Positions 40,896-48,617 of a stretch of 64,000 nucleotides of DNA are shown piece after piece. The notes under the pieces were generated by a model that searched no databases, was not told the DNA's origin, and was given only the letters and a program-made list of their open reading frames with translations. The position numbers were made by a program, and so were the translations under genes. Where the stretch lies: assembly GCF_003807585.1 (NCBI RefSeq), contig NZ_RMBX01000010.1, positions 186,001 to 250,000 of the forward strand. Reading direction: 5' to 3'. Each line of letters starts with the position of its first letter. Within the stretch, counting starts at the first letter, position 1. Source of the DNA: Chitinophaga barathri. GTDB taxonomy: Bacteria > Bacteroidota > Bacteroidia > Chitinophagales > Chitinophagaceae.

Positions 40896-42125
40896 ATGAA
40901 ACGAATTACACTGTTAATAGCGCTGTTCGGTATTTTACTGACTGCCTGCGATAAAAACGACGCCGCGCCTGAAAAGCCGGCACTGCCCGAAGGTAAAGTA
41001 ACCCAGCCTGGTGTAGCGGACGGCAGCCCCGTAGCGCAAAAAGTGATCGGCGCGGCCGGTGGAGACCTTACCAGCAACGATGGTACCGTAAAAGTGACCA
41101 TCCCCGCGGGCGCACTCAGCGGCGACCAGACCATGAGCATCCAGCGCATCAGCAACACCAATCCGCTCGGAACGGCCAGCGGATACCGGATAATGCCGCA
41201 CGGCGTCACCTTTTCCAAACCGGTGAGCATTACATTTAATTACACGGACCATCACCTGCGCGGCACCGTACCGGAAGCGCTGGGCATCGCTTACCAGGAC
41301 GGCAAAGGCGTGTGGATGTCCATCAGTGCGCGCACGCTGAACAAAACGGGTAAAACGGTGACCGTCAACACAACGCATTTCAGCGACTGGAGTTTCTTTA
41401 AATGTTTCGAGTTGGTAGCCAGCGCCACGAGCCTGCCGGTATCCAGGACCTCGGAGCTTACCGTATATGCGGACCTCTTCCTGATCAATGCGGAACATGA
41501 TGAGATACCTATCGGCGAACGGTCCGGTAATGTAAACAGCTATATCAAGGAATGGAGCCTCGTGGGAGCGGGCCGGCTCGTTGCTGCCGGGCCGGAAGGG
41601 ACCTATACCGCGCCCGCCACTGTGCCGGCCGCGCCCAACCCGGTAGCGGTAGAAGTAAGGCTGGACTGGGGCGCTAAAGGGGTTTACCTGCTGGTGGCGC
41701 ATATCGAGATCTACGACCTGTCGATAGAGGTAAGGGTGAACGGCGGGGCCTGGATAAAATTCGCGGCTTCGCCTTCTGTGAGGATGGGGGACCAGTACAT
41801 GATCTCGAACAGCGACGGCGACGAGAGGGGGCAGTACGTGGCCCTGTCATGGGTGGGAGGCTTAGGCAACCATGGGTATAATATTTTCGATGGCGGGCAC
41901 AACAATGCGCAATACCTGATCGACGGAGGGAATTCTTACGGATGTTTTTACGTGGATGAAAACGACAACCTGATCATGAGCCCCGGGGGTATAACCGTTA
42001 CCAGTCTGGGTGAGCAGGATGGCCTGGTGAAAGGCACTTTTATGATGGATCCTTCGGGGTACGGGGTAGGGCATAAGGCCACGGCGAAGATCGAAGGCCG
42101 GTTTGTGGTCGCTAAAAGCTGGTGA
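40896..42125 (+). CDS. Lipoprotein with ZU5-like domain
   Basis: 409 residues. Lipoprotein signal MKRITLLIALFGILLTAC, lipobox LTAC with Cys18. Residues ~45-150 form a ZU5-like domain (IGAAGGDLTSNDGTVKVTIPAGAL, YRIMPHGVTFSKPVSITFNY, WMSISARTLNKTGKTVTV). The C-terminal two thirds are beta-rich and of unknown fold. Likely to sit on the outer-membrane surface, role unknown. ATG at 40896 is preceded by an A-rich tract. A terminator follows. Confidence 0.78.
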   Translation: MKRITLLIALFGILLTACDKNDAAPEKPALPEGKVTQPGVADGSPVAQKVIGAAGGDLTSNDGTVKVTIPAGALSGDQTMSIQRISNTNPLGTASGYRIMPHGVTFSKPVSITFNYTDHHLRGTVPEALGIAYQDGKGVWMSISARTLNKTGKTVTVNTTHFSDWSFFKCFELVASATSLPVSRTSELTVYADLFLINAEHDEIPIGERSGNVNSYIKEWSLVGAGRLVAAGPEGTYTAPATVPAAPNPVAVEVRLDWGAKGVYLLVAHIEIYDLSIEVRVNGGAWIKFAASPSVRMGDQYMISNSDGDERGQYVALSWVGGLGNHGYNIFDGGHNNAQYLIDGGNSYGCFYVDENDNLIMSPGGITVTSLGEQDGLVKGTFMMDPSGYGVGHKATAKIEGRFVVAKSW

Positions 42126-42148
42126 GCTTACAGATGGGGAACAAAGAC

Positions 42149-42176
42149 AAAAAGCGGTCCGCAGGGACCGCTTTTA
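42149..42176. terminator. Bidirectional terminator, lipoprotein / ndk
   Basis: AAAAGCGGTCC-GCA-GGGACCGCTTTT between convergent genes. Confidence 0.85.
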
Positions 42177-42197
42177 TTATTTTAACCTCAGCCGGAA

Positions 42198-42614
42198 CTA
42201 GAATTTTTCCAGGCCGCTGAAGAAGAAGTTGCCTTCGATAGCAGCGTTCTCGTCGGAGTCGGAACCGTGCACGGCGTTACGGCCGATGGACTCGGCGTAG
42301 ATCTTGCGGATGGTGCCTTCCTCTGCCTGTGCGGGGTTGGTAGCGCCTATCAGCTTGCGGAAATCTTCCACGGCGTTGTCTTTTTCCAGGATAGCGGCTA
42401 CAATGTGGCCGCTGCTCATGAACTCAACCAGTTCACCGTAAAAAGGCCTTTCCTTGTGCACTGCATAAAATTCGCCGGCTTTTTCAGCGCTGAGGCGGGT
42501 CTGTTTCATCGCTACGATCCGGAAACCTGCTGCGCAGATCTTGTCCAGGATGCCGCCGATATGCCCGTTCTGCACTGCATCGGGCTTGATCATGGTAAAT
42601 GTTCTGTTGCTCAT
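42198..42614 (-). CDS. ndk: Nucleoside diphosphate kinase
   Basis: 138 residues. TFTMIKPDAVQNGHIGGILDKI at the N terminus, the RPFYGELVEFMSSGH strand, ATNPAQAEEGTIRKIYAESIGRNAVHGSDS with the catalytic His116, and the C-terminal Glu. It transfers gamma-phosphate among nucleoside diphosphates. Length fits the family. Divergent from the NrnA-like gene across 178 bp. Confidence 0.97.
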   Translation of the reverse strand: MSNRTFTMIKPDAVQNGHIGGILDKICAAGFRIVAMKQTRLSAEKAGEFYAVHKERPFYGELVEFMSSGHIVAAILEKDNAVEDFRKLIGATNPAQAEEGTIRKIYAESIGRNAVHGSDSDENAAIEGNFFFSGLEKF

Positions 42615-42792
42615 ATTGTGAATTAGTCGTTATCTGGGTGAAAGCGTATTGCGCCGCAAAAGTAAACAGTTTTTGTTTAGCAGTAAAAAATTTTGAAATT
42701 CTGGCTCAAATGAAGAACTTCGCACTTCATTTGCGTGACCGGAGGCAGGTGGCTGCACAACACCTTGTACATTAAAATATTACAGTTTAGGA

Positions 42793-43797
42793 ATGAAGCC
42801 GATCGAGGAAATTAAGCCGCTGCTGGACAGCCCCAAGAAAGTAGTGGTAACTATGCATCAGAAACCCGATGCCGATGCTATGGGCTCTTCGCTCGCTATG
42901 TATCATTACCTGCGCCGTAAAGGGCATGACGTGATCGTCATTTCTCCCACCAATTTCCCGGATTTCCTGAAATGGATGCCGGGCAGTGACAATGTACTGG
43001 ACTTTGAATCGGCCCAGGAGAAGGCCATAAAGGCCCTGGACGGCGTGGAAATGCTGTTTTGCCTGGACTTCAACACCATGAGCCGCACCAAGAACCTGGA
43101 GCCTTACCTGGATAAACTCCAGTGCGTGAAAGTGCTGGTGGACCATCACCTGGAGCCTTCCCCGGAATTCGACTACGGCATTTCTGACACCAGCGCCGCA
43201 TCCACAGCCCTGCTGGTCTACGAATTCATCTACCGCCTCGGAGACGAACATTACATAGATAACGATATTTCCCAGTGTATATATGCCGGTACCATGACGG
43301 ATACCGGGTCTTTCCGCTTCGCTTCCACTTCGGCCCGCGTACACCGTATGGTGGCCGATCTGCTGGAAAGAGGGCTGGAGCATGAATATATCCACCAGGC
43401 GATCTACGATAATTTCCTCGAAAACCGCCTGCGTTTCATCGGCCACAGCCTGTTGAACCGTATGGAAGTGTTTTATGAGACCAATACCGCCATTATGGCC
43501 ATCCCTTACAGCGACCTGAAACGGTTCGACCTGCAAACGGGGGATACCGAGGGGCTGGTAAATTTCCTTTTGTCCATACAAGGCATTAAATTAGCAGCGC
43601 TGATTATTGACCGGAACAGCGAGGTGAAACTTTCTTTCCGTTCCAAAGGCAACTTTGATGTGAATACCTTTGCCCGCAAATATTTTGAGGGCGGCGGCCA
43701 CTTCAACGCTTCCGGAGGCCGCAGCACAGACCCGCTGGACAAAACAGTACAGCGTTTCCTGAAAGCAATGCATGAAAATGAGGATTTATTGCAGTAA
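42793..43797 (+). CDS. DHH phosphoesterase, NrnA-like
   Basis: 334 residues. DHH motif VTMHQKPDADAMGSSLAMYHYL, then FCLDFNT, VDHHLEPS, MTDTGSFRF, and the C-terminal DHHA1 motif GGGHFNASGGR. The family includes bifunctional oligoribonuclease/3'-phosphoadenosine-5'-phosphate phosphatases (NrnA), which finish RNA decay and recycle pAp. The DHH and DHHA1 blocks are intact, so it should be active. The 302-bp gap after it carries the repeated leader of the FKBP gene. Confidence 0.9.
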   Translation: MKPIEEIKPLLDSPKKVVVTMHQKPDADAMGSSLAMYHYLRRKGHDVIVISPTNFPDFLKWMPGSDNVLDFESAQEKAIKALDGVEMLFCLDFNTMSRTKNLEPYLDKLQCVKVLVDHHLEPSPEFDYGISDTSAASTALLVYEFIYRLGDEHYIDNDISQCIYAGTMTDTGSFRFASTSARVHRMVADLLERGLEHEYIHQAIYDNFLENRLRFIGHSLLNRMEVFYETNTAIMAIPYSDLKRFDLQTGDTEGLVNFLLSIQGIKLAALIIDRNSEVKLSFRSKGNFDVNTFARKYFEGGGHFNASGGRSTDPLDKTVQRFLKAMHENEDLLQ

Positions 43798-43844
43798 ATC
43801 TGTAATATTATATCCGGACACTATTTAAATCACGATACAGTCAG

Positions 43845-44099
43845 ATGGGGCGTAAAGCCCCGTTTACCGTAAAGCCGGAACGAAAATCAAATCAAAAATG
43901 CTGAAATGAGACCGTAAGGTCCCATCTGGCCCGTAAATAAAATCAAAAATTACAGATGAGACGCAAGTCCCATCTAGCCAATAAAAATCAAAAAATACAG
44001 ATGAGACGAAGGTCTCATTTTACTTGAAAATCAAATCAAAAATGCTAAAATGAGACCGTGAGGTCCCATCTGGCCCGTAAATAAAATCAAAAATTACAG
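43845..44099 (+). repeat. Five-unit start-codon-mimic hairpin leader (FKBP)
   Basis: Five hairpins, each holding an ATG, lie in tandem ~50 nt apart before the real ATG at 44100. The ATGs are at 43845, 43906, 43956, 44001 and 44050. Units 2, 3 and 5 pair ATG-A-GAC(C) with G(G)TC-C-CAT; unit 4 (44001-44018) is a perfect ATGAGAC/GTCTCAT; unit 1 is GGGGC/GCCCC. Three of the real and mimic starts share AATCAAAAAttACAG before ATG. A 77-bp block recurs (43883-43959 and 44027-44103) with only two differences, and its second copy ends in the true start codon. Confidence 0.8.
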
Positions 44100-44975
44100 A
44101 TGAAAAAGAACAACCTGTTACTTGCTGCATCACTGGGAGCCCTGGCCCTGGCTAGCTGTGGTAAAAGCGGCCCGAAAAAGACCCCGGGCGGCATTGCCTT
44201 TACTATCGAGAAAGCCGGTAAAGGAGAAAAGCTGAAGAAAGGTGACACCGTACTGGTGCATTTTGCTTCCTACCTGAACGATTCCCTGCTGATGAGTTCC
44301 CGCCAGCAAGGCAGCGCACTGCCGCTGGTGATCGCCGAATCCCGCGACAAATACGACCTGATGGACGGTTTTGCCATGCTCACCGAAGGTGACAGCGCCG
44401 TATTCGTATTGCCCGTGGATTCCATGCCCCAGATGCCTCCCATGGCTAAAAAAGGCGACGTGATGAAAGTGGCTTTCGTAATTGAAAGCAAATATGCAGC
44501 CGCTACACAGAACGCAAAAGAAGACAAAGAAATCGCTGAATACATCACCAAAAACAACCTGAAAACCACCAAATCCCCCAAGGGCGTACACATTGCTGTA
44601 ACCCAGGAAGGTAACGGCGAACAGGCGAAAGCTGGCGATGAAGTGACGGTGAACTATACCGGCAAACTGCTGGACGGCACCAAGTTCGATTCCAACGTGG
44701 ATTCAACTATCCGCCCCGGTATGCCGCTGGAACCCCTGAAATTCAACGTAGGCGAAGGCCGCGTTATTCCAGGATGGGACGACGCCCTGGCTCAGCTGAA
44801 AAAAGGTGCCAAAGCTACTTTGGTGATCCCTTCTTCTCTGGCTTACGGCCTGCAAGGCTCCGGCCCGATCATCAAACCGAACAGCATCCTCGTATTTGAC
44901 GTGGAACTGCTGGACGTGAAACCCGGCGCCGCTCCCGCTGCTCCCCCGGTTGCACCGCCGCCCCCCACAAAGTAA
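44100..44975 (+). CDS. FKBP-type peptidyl-prolyl isomerase lipoprotein
   Basis: 291 residues. Lipoprotein signal with lipobox LASC (Cys20). Two FKBP-like domains: the first (~residues 40-145) is degenerate, and the second (GDEVTVNYTGKLLDGTKFDSN ... FNVGEGRVIPGWDDALAQLKKGAKATLVIPSSLAYGLQGSGPIIKPNSILVFDVELL) has the full set of binding residues. A Pro/Ala-rich tail (APAAPPVAPPPPTK) ends the protein. It would fold proteins at the cell envelope. The unusual 5' leader with five hairpin units suggests post-transcriptional control. A terminator follows. Confidence 0.92.
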   Translation: MKKNNLLLAASLGALALASCGKSGPKKTPGGIAFTIEKAGKGEKLKKGDTVLVHFASYLNDSLLMSSRQQGSALPLVIAESRDKYDLMDGFAMLTEGDSAVFVLPVDSMPQMPPMAKKGDVMKVAFVIESKYAAATQNAKEDKEIAEYITKNNLKTTKSPKGVHIAVTQEGNGEQAKAGDEVTVNYTGKLLDGTKFDSNVDSTIRPGMPLEPLKFNVGEGRVIPGWDDALAQLKKGAKATLVIPSSLAYGLQGSGPIIKPNSILVFDVELLDVKPGAAPAAPPVAPPPPTK

Positions 44976-44998
44976 TCTGTGAATGAATCATTATATAC

Positions 44999-45030
44999 AG
45001 GCCGGTCCGTCATTGGACCGGCCTTTTTTT
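44999..45030 (+). terminator. Terminator of the FKBP gene
   Basis: AGGCCGGTCC-GTCATT-GGACCGGCCT and a T run, 24 bp after the stop. Confidence 0.9.
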
Positions 45031-45079
45031 GTTAATATTCCATCATAATCCTTCAGTTTCCAACCGGTAATACTTCGAC

Positions 45080-45169
45080 AATCCTTCGGTGATCCTTCGG
45101 TCATCCTTCGGTTAAACACCCTCAAACCCGTACTGCGACCGAACACCACCGAAGGATCACCGAAGGATG
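45080..45169. repeat. 11-bp repeats in direct and inverted copies
   Basis: AATCCTTCGGT, GATCCTTCGGT and CATCCTTCGGT occupy 45080-45112 (three 11-bp units). Downstream, ACCGAAGGATC and ACCGAAGGATG at 45148-45169 are the same unit inverted (two units). The arrays could fold on each other. The rest of the 353-bp gap (45031-45383) holds no gene I can support; a related CCTTCAG copy is at about 45051. Confidence 0.8.
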
Positions 45170-45348
45170 TCAGTAGCATGATAAGATGGGAAGGGTCAGG
45201 GAAAGGGTATTAAGTCGCTTTAAATCAATTGATTAGTATGTTTCCGGTATGGTGCGGGCCGGGTGGCGGCACAGGATATCCAGGTAATGCGGGCTTTATT
45301 TGTACCATTTGCCGGGAACCAGGATTGATTGTTTTTTAACCTTGCATA

Positions 45349-45378
45349 AAAAGGGCCGGCAGATATGCCAGCCCTTTC
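45349..45378 (-). terminator. Likely terminator of the DCC gene
   Basis: AAAGGGC-C-GGC/GCC-A-GCCCTTT around an AGATAT loop, just after the stop of the minus-strand gene. Confidence 0.6.
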
Positions 45379-45383
45379 TTCAT

Positions 45384-45779
45384 TTATAAAAACTTCCGCC
45401 GGACGCGTTCGTCCGGCACCATACAAGTTTCTTTTTTACCGAACCACCTATATCGATTCCTGGCGATCAAATCATACGCCGCATCGCGGAGGAAGCGGGG
45501 GATGATGATAAATGCATACAGCATATTCACCGGGAAACCCAGTTGTTTTGCCACCCTCAGCGCCGCCGCGCTTTTCGTGTACGCTTTCCCGTTATCGATC
45601 AGTACAAATGAACTGAGTGCCGTAGGGTCGAGCTGGTACTGCGCCTGCAAATCCTGTCCTGTGGCGGATTGCAGGGGAGCGAAACGGAAGCGGTCCCGCC
45701 GGTCGCGCCTGATCACGAAGTTCACGCTGGCATTGCAGAAGTTGCACACCCCGTCGAACAATATGATGGCGGGCTCCAT
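45384..45779 (-). CDS. DCC-type thiol-disulfide oxidoreductase
   Basis: 131 residues. N-terminal ILFDGVCNFCNASVNFVIRRDRRDRFRFAPLQS is the DUF393/DCC1 family hallmark (DxxCxxC, CNFC here), with the later LFxIPRFLRDAAYDLIARNRYRWFGK. These proteins are thioredoxin-like and may reduce or isomerise disulfides; the role is poorly known. Its ATG overlaps the stop of purB (TAATG), so the two are coupled. Confidence 0.88.
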   Translation of the reverse strand: MEPAIILFDGVCNFCNASVNFVIRRDRRDRFRFAPLQSATGQDLQAQYQLDPTALSSFVLIDNGKAYTKSAAALRVAKQLGFPVNMLYAFIIIPRFLRDAAYDLIARNRYRWFGKKETCMVPDERVRRKFL

Positions 45780-47119
45780 TAATGGATACCGGTATAGTTA
45801 TGCGGGCTGATGGCTTTCAGCTCTTTTTTCAGCGCCGCGCTGATCTTCAGCCCGTCAATAAATTTGTGCATGGTTTTTTGCGTGATCTGGTCGCCGCCAC
45901 GGGTGAGCTCTTTCAGCGCCTCGTAAGGCTGCGGGTAGTTCTCACGGCGCAGTACGGTCTGGATCGCTTCGGCCACCACGGCCCAGTTATTCTCCAGGTC
46001 CGCATGCAGTTTTGCGGCGTTGAGGATGAGTTTGTTCAGGCCTTTATCGAGTGATTTAAAAGCAAGCAGGGTATGCGCAAAAGGCACGCCCACATTGCGC
46101 AGCACGGTGGAATCCGTGAGGTCGCGCTGGAGGCGGCTGATGGGCAGCTTGGCGCTCAGGTGCTCAAACAGGGCGTTTGCCAGGCCCAGGTTGCCTTCCG
46201 CGTTCTCAAAATCGATAGGGTTCACCTTATGCGGCATCGCGGAGGAGCCTACTTCGTTCTTTTTGATCTTCTGTTTGAAATAATCCATGGAAATGTACGT
46301 CCACACATCACGCGCAAAGTCCACCAGGATATTGTTCACTCTTTTCAGCGTGTCGAACTGTGCGGCGATGTTGTCGTAATGTTCGATCTGCGTGGTATAC
46401 TGCATACGTTGCAGGCCCAGCACGTTGTTGACGAACTTGTTGCCAAACTTTTCCCAGTTGACAGCGGGGAAAGCCACATGATGCGCGTTAAAATTGCCCG
46501 TAGCGCCGCCGAATTTGGCCGCAAAGGGGATATCGGCCAGCAGCTTCACCTGTCCTTCCAGTCTTTCCACAAACACCTGGATCTCTTTGCCGAGGCGGGT
46601 AGGGGAAGCGGGCTGGCCATGTGTGCGGGCCAGCATCGGCACCTCTTTCCACTCTTTGGCGAGCTTTTTCAGGTGCAGCGTAAGGTTGGAAATGGCGGGG
46701 AGATATACATGCTCCACGGCTTCTTTCCAGAGCAGGGGCGTGGCGGTATTGTTCACATCCTGGGAAGTGAGGCCGAAGTGGACCCATTCCAGTTTGTCTT
46801 CCAGACCGAGGTTCTTCAGTTCGTTTTTGAGGAAATACTCCACGGCTTTTACGTCGTGGTTGGTCACTTTTTCGGTGTCCTTCACCAGTTGCGCGTTTTC
46901 CACGGTAAATTCCTGGTAAATTTTACGCAGGGCGGGAATTTTGGCTTTGGAAAGGGTAAAAAGCTTCTGTTCAGACAGGGCAATGAAATATTCCACCTCC
47001 ACCTGTACACGGTATCGGATCAACGCGAACTCGGAAAAATAGGGCGCCAGTTCTTCCAGTTGACCCCTGTAACGCCCGTCTACCGGGGAAATAGCAGTTA
47101 AAGCTTGTAATTGCATCAT
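45779..47119 (-). CDS. purB: Adenylosuccinate lyase
   Basis: 446 residues, ATG 47119 with a second ATG next to it. ISPVDGRYRGQLEELAPYFSEFALIRYRVQVEVEYFIAL is the N-terminal signature; then VTNHDVKAVEYFLK, HFGLTSQDVNNTA, the flexible signature loop GSSAMPHKVNPIDFENAEGN with catalytic Ser and His nearby. It cleaves SAICAR and adenylosuccinate in purine synthesis, completing work begun by purC elsewhere in the window. Followed by the DCC gene with overlapping stop and start. Length fits the E. coli-type (456-residue) enzyme. Confidence 0.96.
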   Translation of the reverse strand: MMQLQALTAISPVDGRYRGQLEELAPYFSEFALIRYRVQVEVEYFIALSEQKLFTLSKAKIPALRKIYQEFTVENAQLVKDTEKVTNHDVKAVEYFLKNELKNLGLEDKLEWVHFGLTSQDVNNTATPLLWKEAVEHVYLPAISNLTLHLKKLAKEWKEVPMLARTHGQPASPTRLGKEIQVFVERLEGQVKLLADIPFAAKFGGATGNFNAHHVAFPAVNWEKFGNKFVNNVLGLQRMQYTTQIEHYDNIAAQFDTLKRVNNILVDFARDVWTYISMDYFKQKIKKNEVGSSAMPHKVNPIDFENAEGNLGLANALFEHLSAKLPISRLQRDLTDSTVLRNVGVPFAHTLLAFKSLDKGLNKLILNAAKLHADLENNWAVVAEAIQTVLRRENYPQPYEALKELTRGGDQITQKTMHKFIDGLKISAALKKELKAISPHNYTGIH

Positions 47120-47178
47120 GTATTGATTATCCTGTCAAATAAAATTCCTGTATTTTAGCAGGCTCAAAATTACAGAAA

Positions 47179-47916
47179 TTGGAACGGAAAGTAAAAGTAG
47201 CGGCAGTCAGTTATCTGAATACAAAGCCTTTGTTGTACGGATTTAAGGATCATAAGGTGCTCCGGTCCATGGAACTCACGATGGATTACCCGGCCAGGAT
47301 CGCGCGGCAGCTGATAGATGGCGAGGTGGACGTGGCGCTGGTGCCGGTTGCCATTATCCCCAAATTAAAAGAATATCATATTATAGCGGATTTCTGCATT
47401 GGCGCCGAAGGCCCGGTGGCATCCGTATGTCTTTTCAGTGAAGTGCCCCTCCAGGAGATCAAACGCATTTATCTCGATTACCAGAGCCGCACTTCCGTGG
47501 CGCTGCTGAAAGTGCTGGTGCGCGATTACTGGAAGCTGGACGTGGAGCTGGTGGAAACCACCGGCGGGTACGAACACCTCATCAAAGGCACCGATGCGGG
47601 CCTGGTGATAGGTGACAGGGCTTTGGCGCAGCGGCATATATCTCCTTATATCTACGACCTGGCGGAAGCCTGGATGCGGTTCACCAGCCTGCCCTTTGTA
47701 TTTGCGGCATGGATCAGCAACAAACCTTTGCCGGTGGAATTTATCCAGTTGTTCAACGACGCGAACAGTATCGGGCTGAACAGCCTGCCGGCGGTAGTGG
47801 CGGAGAACAGCAGCCCGGATTACGACCTTACGGCCTATTATACACAAAATATCAGCTACCGCTTAACCCCCGCCAAACGGCAGGGTATGCAGCGCTTCCT
47901 CTCTTACCTGCAATAA
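47179..47916 (+). CDS. mqnA: Chorismate dehydratase (futalosine pathway)
   Basis: 245 residues from TTG 47179 (MERKVKVAAVSYLNTKPLLYGF). The motifs AAVSYLNTKPLLYG, VDVALVPVAIIPKL and IGDRAL match MqnA (periplasmic-binding-protein fold), which turns chorismate into 3-enolpyruvylbenzoate at the start of futalosine-dependent menaquinone synthesis. This indicates the futalosine pathway here, as in many Bacteroidota. It is divergent from purB across 59 bp; a near-consensus TATTTTAG box lies about 30 bp upstream. Confidence 0.9.
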   Translation: MERKVKVAAVSYLNTKPLLYGFKDHKVLRSMELTMDYPARIARQLIDGEVDVALVPVAIIPKLKEYHIIADFCIGAEGPVASVCLFSEVPLQEIKRIYLDYQSRTSVALLKVLVRDYWKLDVELVETTGGYEHLIKGTDAGLVIGDRALAQRHISPYIYDLAEAWMRFTSLPFVFAAWISNKPLPVEFIQLFNDANSIGLNSLPAVVAENSSPDYDLTAYYTQNISYRLTPAKRQGMQRFLSYLQ

Positions 47917-47960
47917 ATACCGGGGCTTTTGTGTAACTTACCATACTAAATCCTGGTAGT

Positions 47961-48617
47961 ATGAAAATCGCTATCCTTGGATCGGGCGAAGCCGGCCTCA
48001 CGCTTGCGGCGGGGCTTACGCGCCTGGGGCATTCTGTCATGATAGGCACACGCCACACCGGCAAACCATCGCTGGAAGAGTGGCAAAAGGAAAACGACAA
48101 AATAAAGACCGGGCCCTATTCAGAAGCCGCGGCCTTTGGCGACGTGATCTTCCTCTGCACCAGCTGGCAGGGTACCAAAGAAGCCGTGGAAATGGCCGGT
48201 ATCTGGAACTTCAAGAAAAAAGTCCTCATAGACATTACCAATCCTCTTAATGGTAAAGGCCCTGACAAATCGGGCCGCCTGGAGCTTACCCCGGGCGGGC
48301 ATGCCGCATCCGGCGGTGAACAGGTGCAGGCCTGGCTGCAGGACACGATGGTGGTAAAGGCGCTGAACAGCATGGGCAGCCAGCTCATGATCGATCCTTC
48401 CTTTACACAAGGCGCTCCCGCGATGCTGATAGCCGGAAACGACGATCTGGCCAAGCTGGCCGTGTCCGACCTGCTCAGCCAGATCGGCTGGAAAGATATT
48501 GTAGATACAGGCAGCATTGAAATGAGCCGCCACCTGGAATCCTTATACGTGCTGTGGTTCGCCTACGGCTTCAGGAACGGCAGCTGGAACCACGCTTTCG
48601 GTCTTTTGCGGAAGTGA
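47961..48617 (+). CDS. F420-reductase-like NAD(P)-binding oxidoreductase
   Basis: 218 residues. The N-terminal Rossmann fold (MKIAILGSGEAGLTLAAGLTRLGHSVMIGTRH) belongs to the NADPH-dependent F420 reductase family, continued by VIFLCTSWQGTKEAVEMA, VLIDITNPLNGKG and VVKALNSMGSQLM. The C-terminal ESLYVLWFAYGFRNGSWNHAFGLLR is also conserved. F420 itself is unlikely in this phylum, so another NADP-dependent reduction is more plausible. The end overlaps the convergent MFS gene by 75 bp. Confidence 0.87.
   Translation: MKIAILGSGEAGLTLAAGLTRLGHSVMIGTRHTGKPSLEEWQKENDKIKTGPYSEAAAFGDVIFLCTSWQGTKEAVEMAGIWNFKKKVLIDITNPLNGKGPDKSGRLELTPGGHAASGGEQVQAWLQDTMVVKALNSMGSQLMIDPSFTQGAPAMLIAGNDDLAKLAVSDLLSQIGWKDIVDTGSIEMSRHLESLYVLWFAYGFRNGSWNHAFGLLRK

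Noticed and set aside
43845..44099. Retron or diversity-generating element as the source of the repeats
   Set aside because: No reverse transcriptase or template repeat is nearby, and the units look like translation starts.
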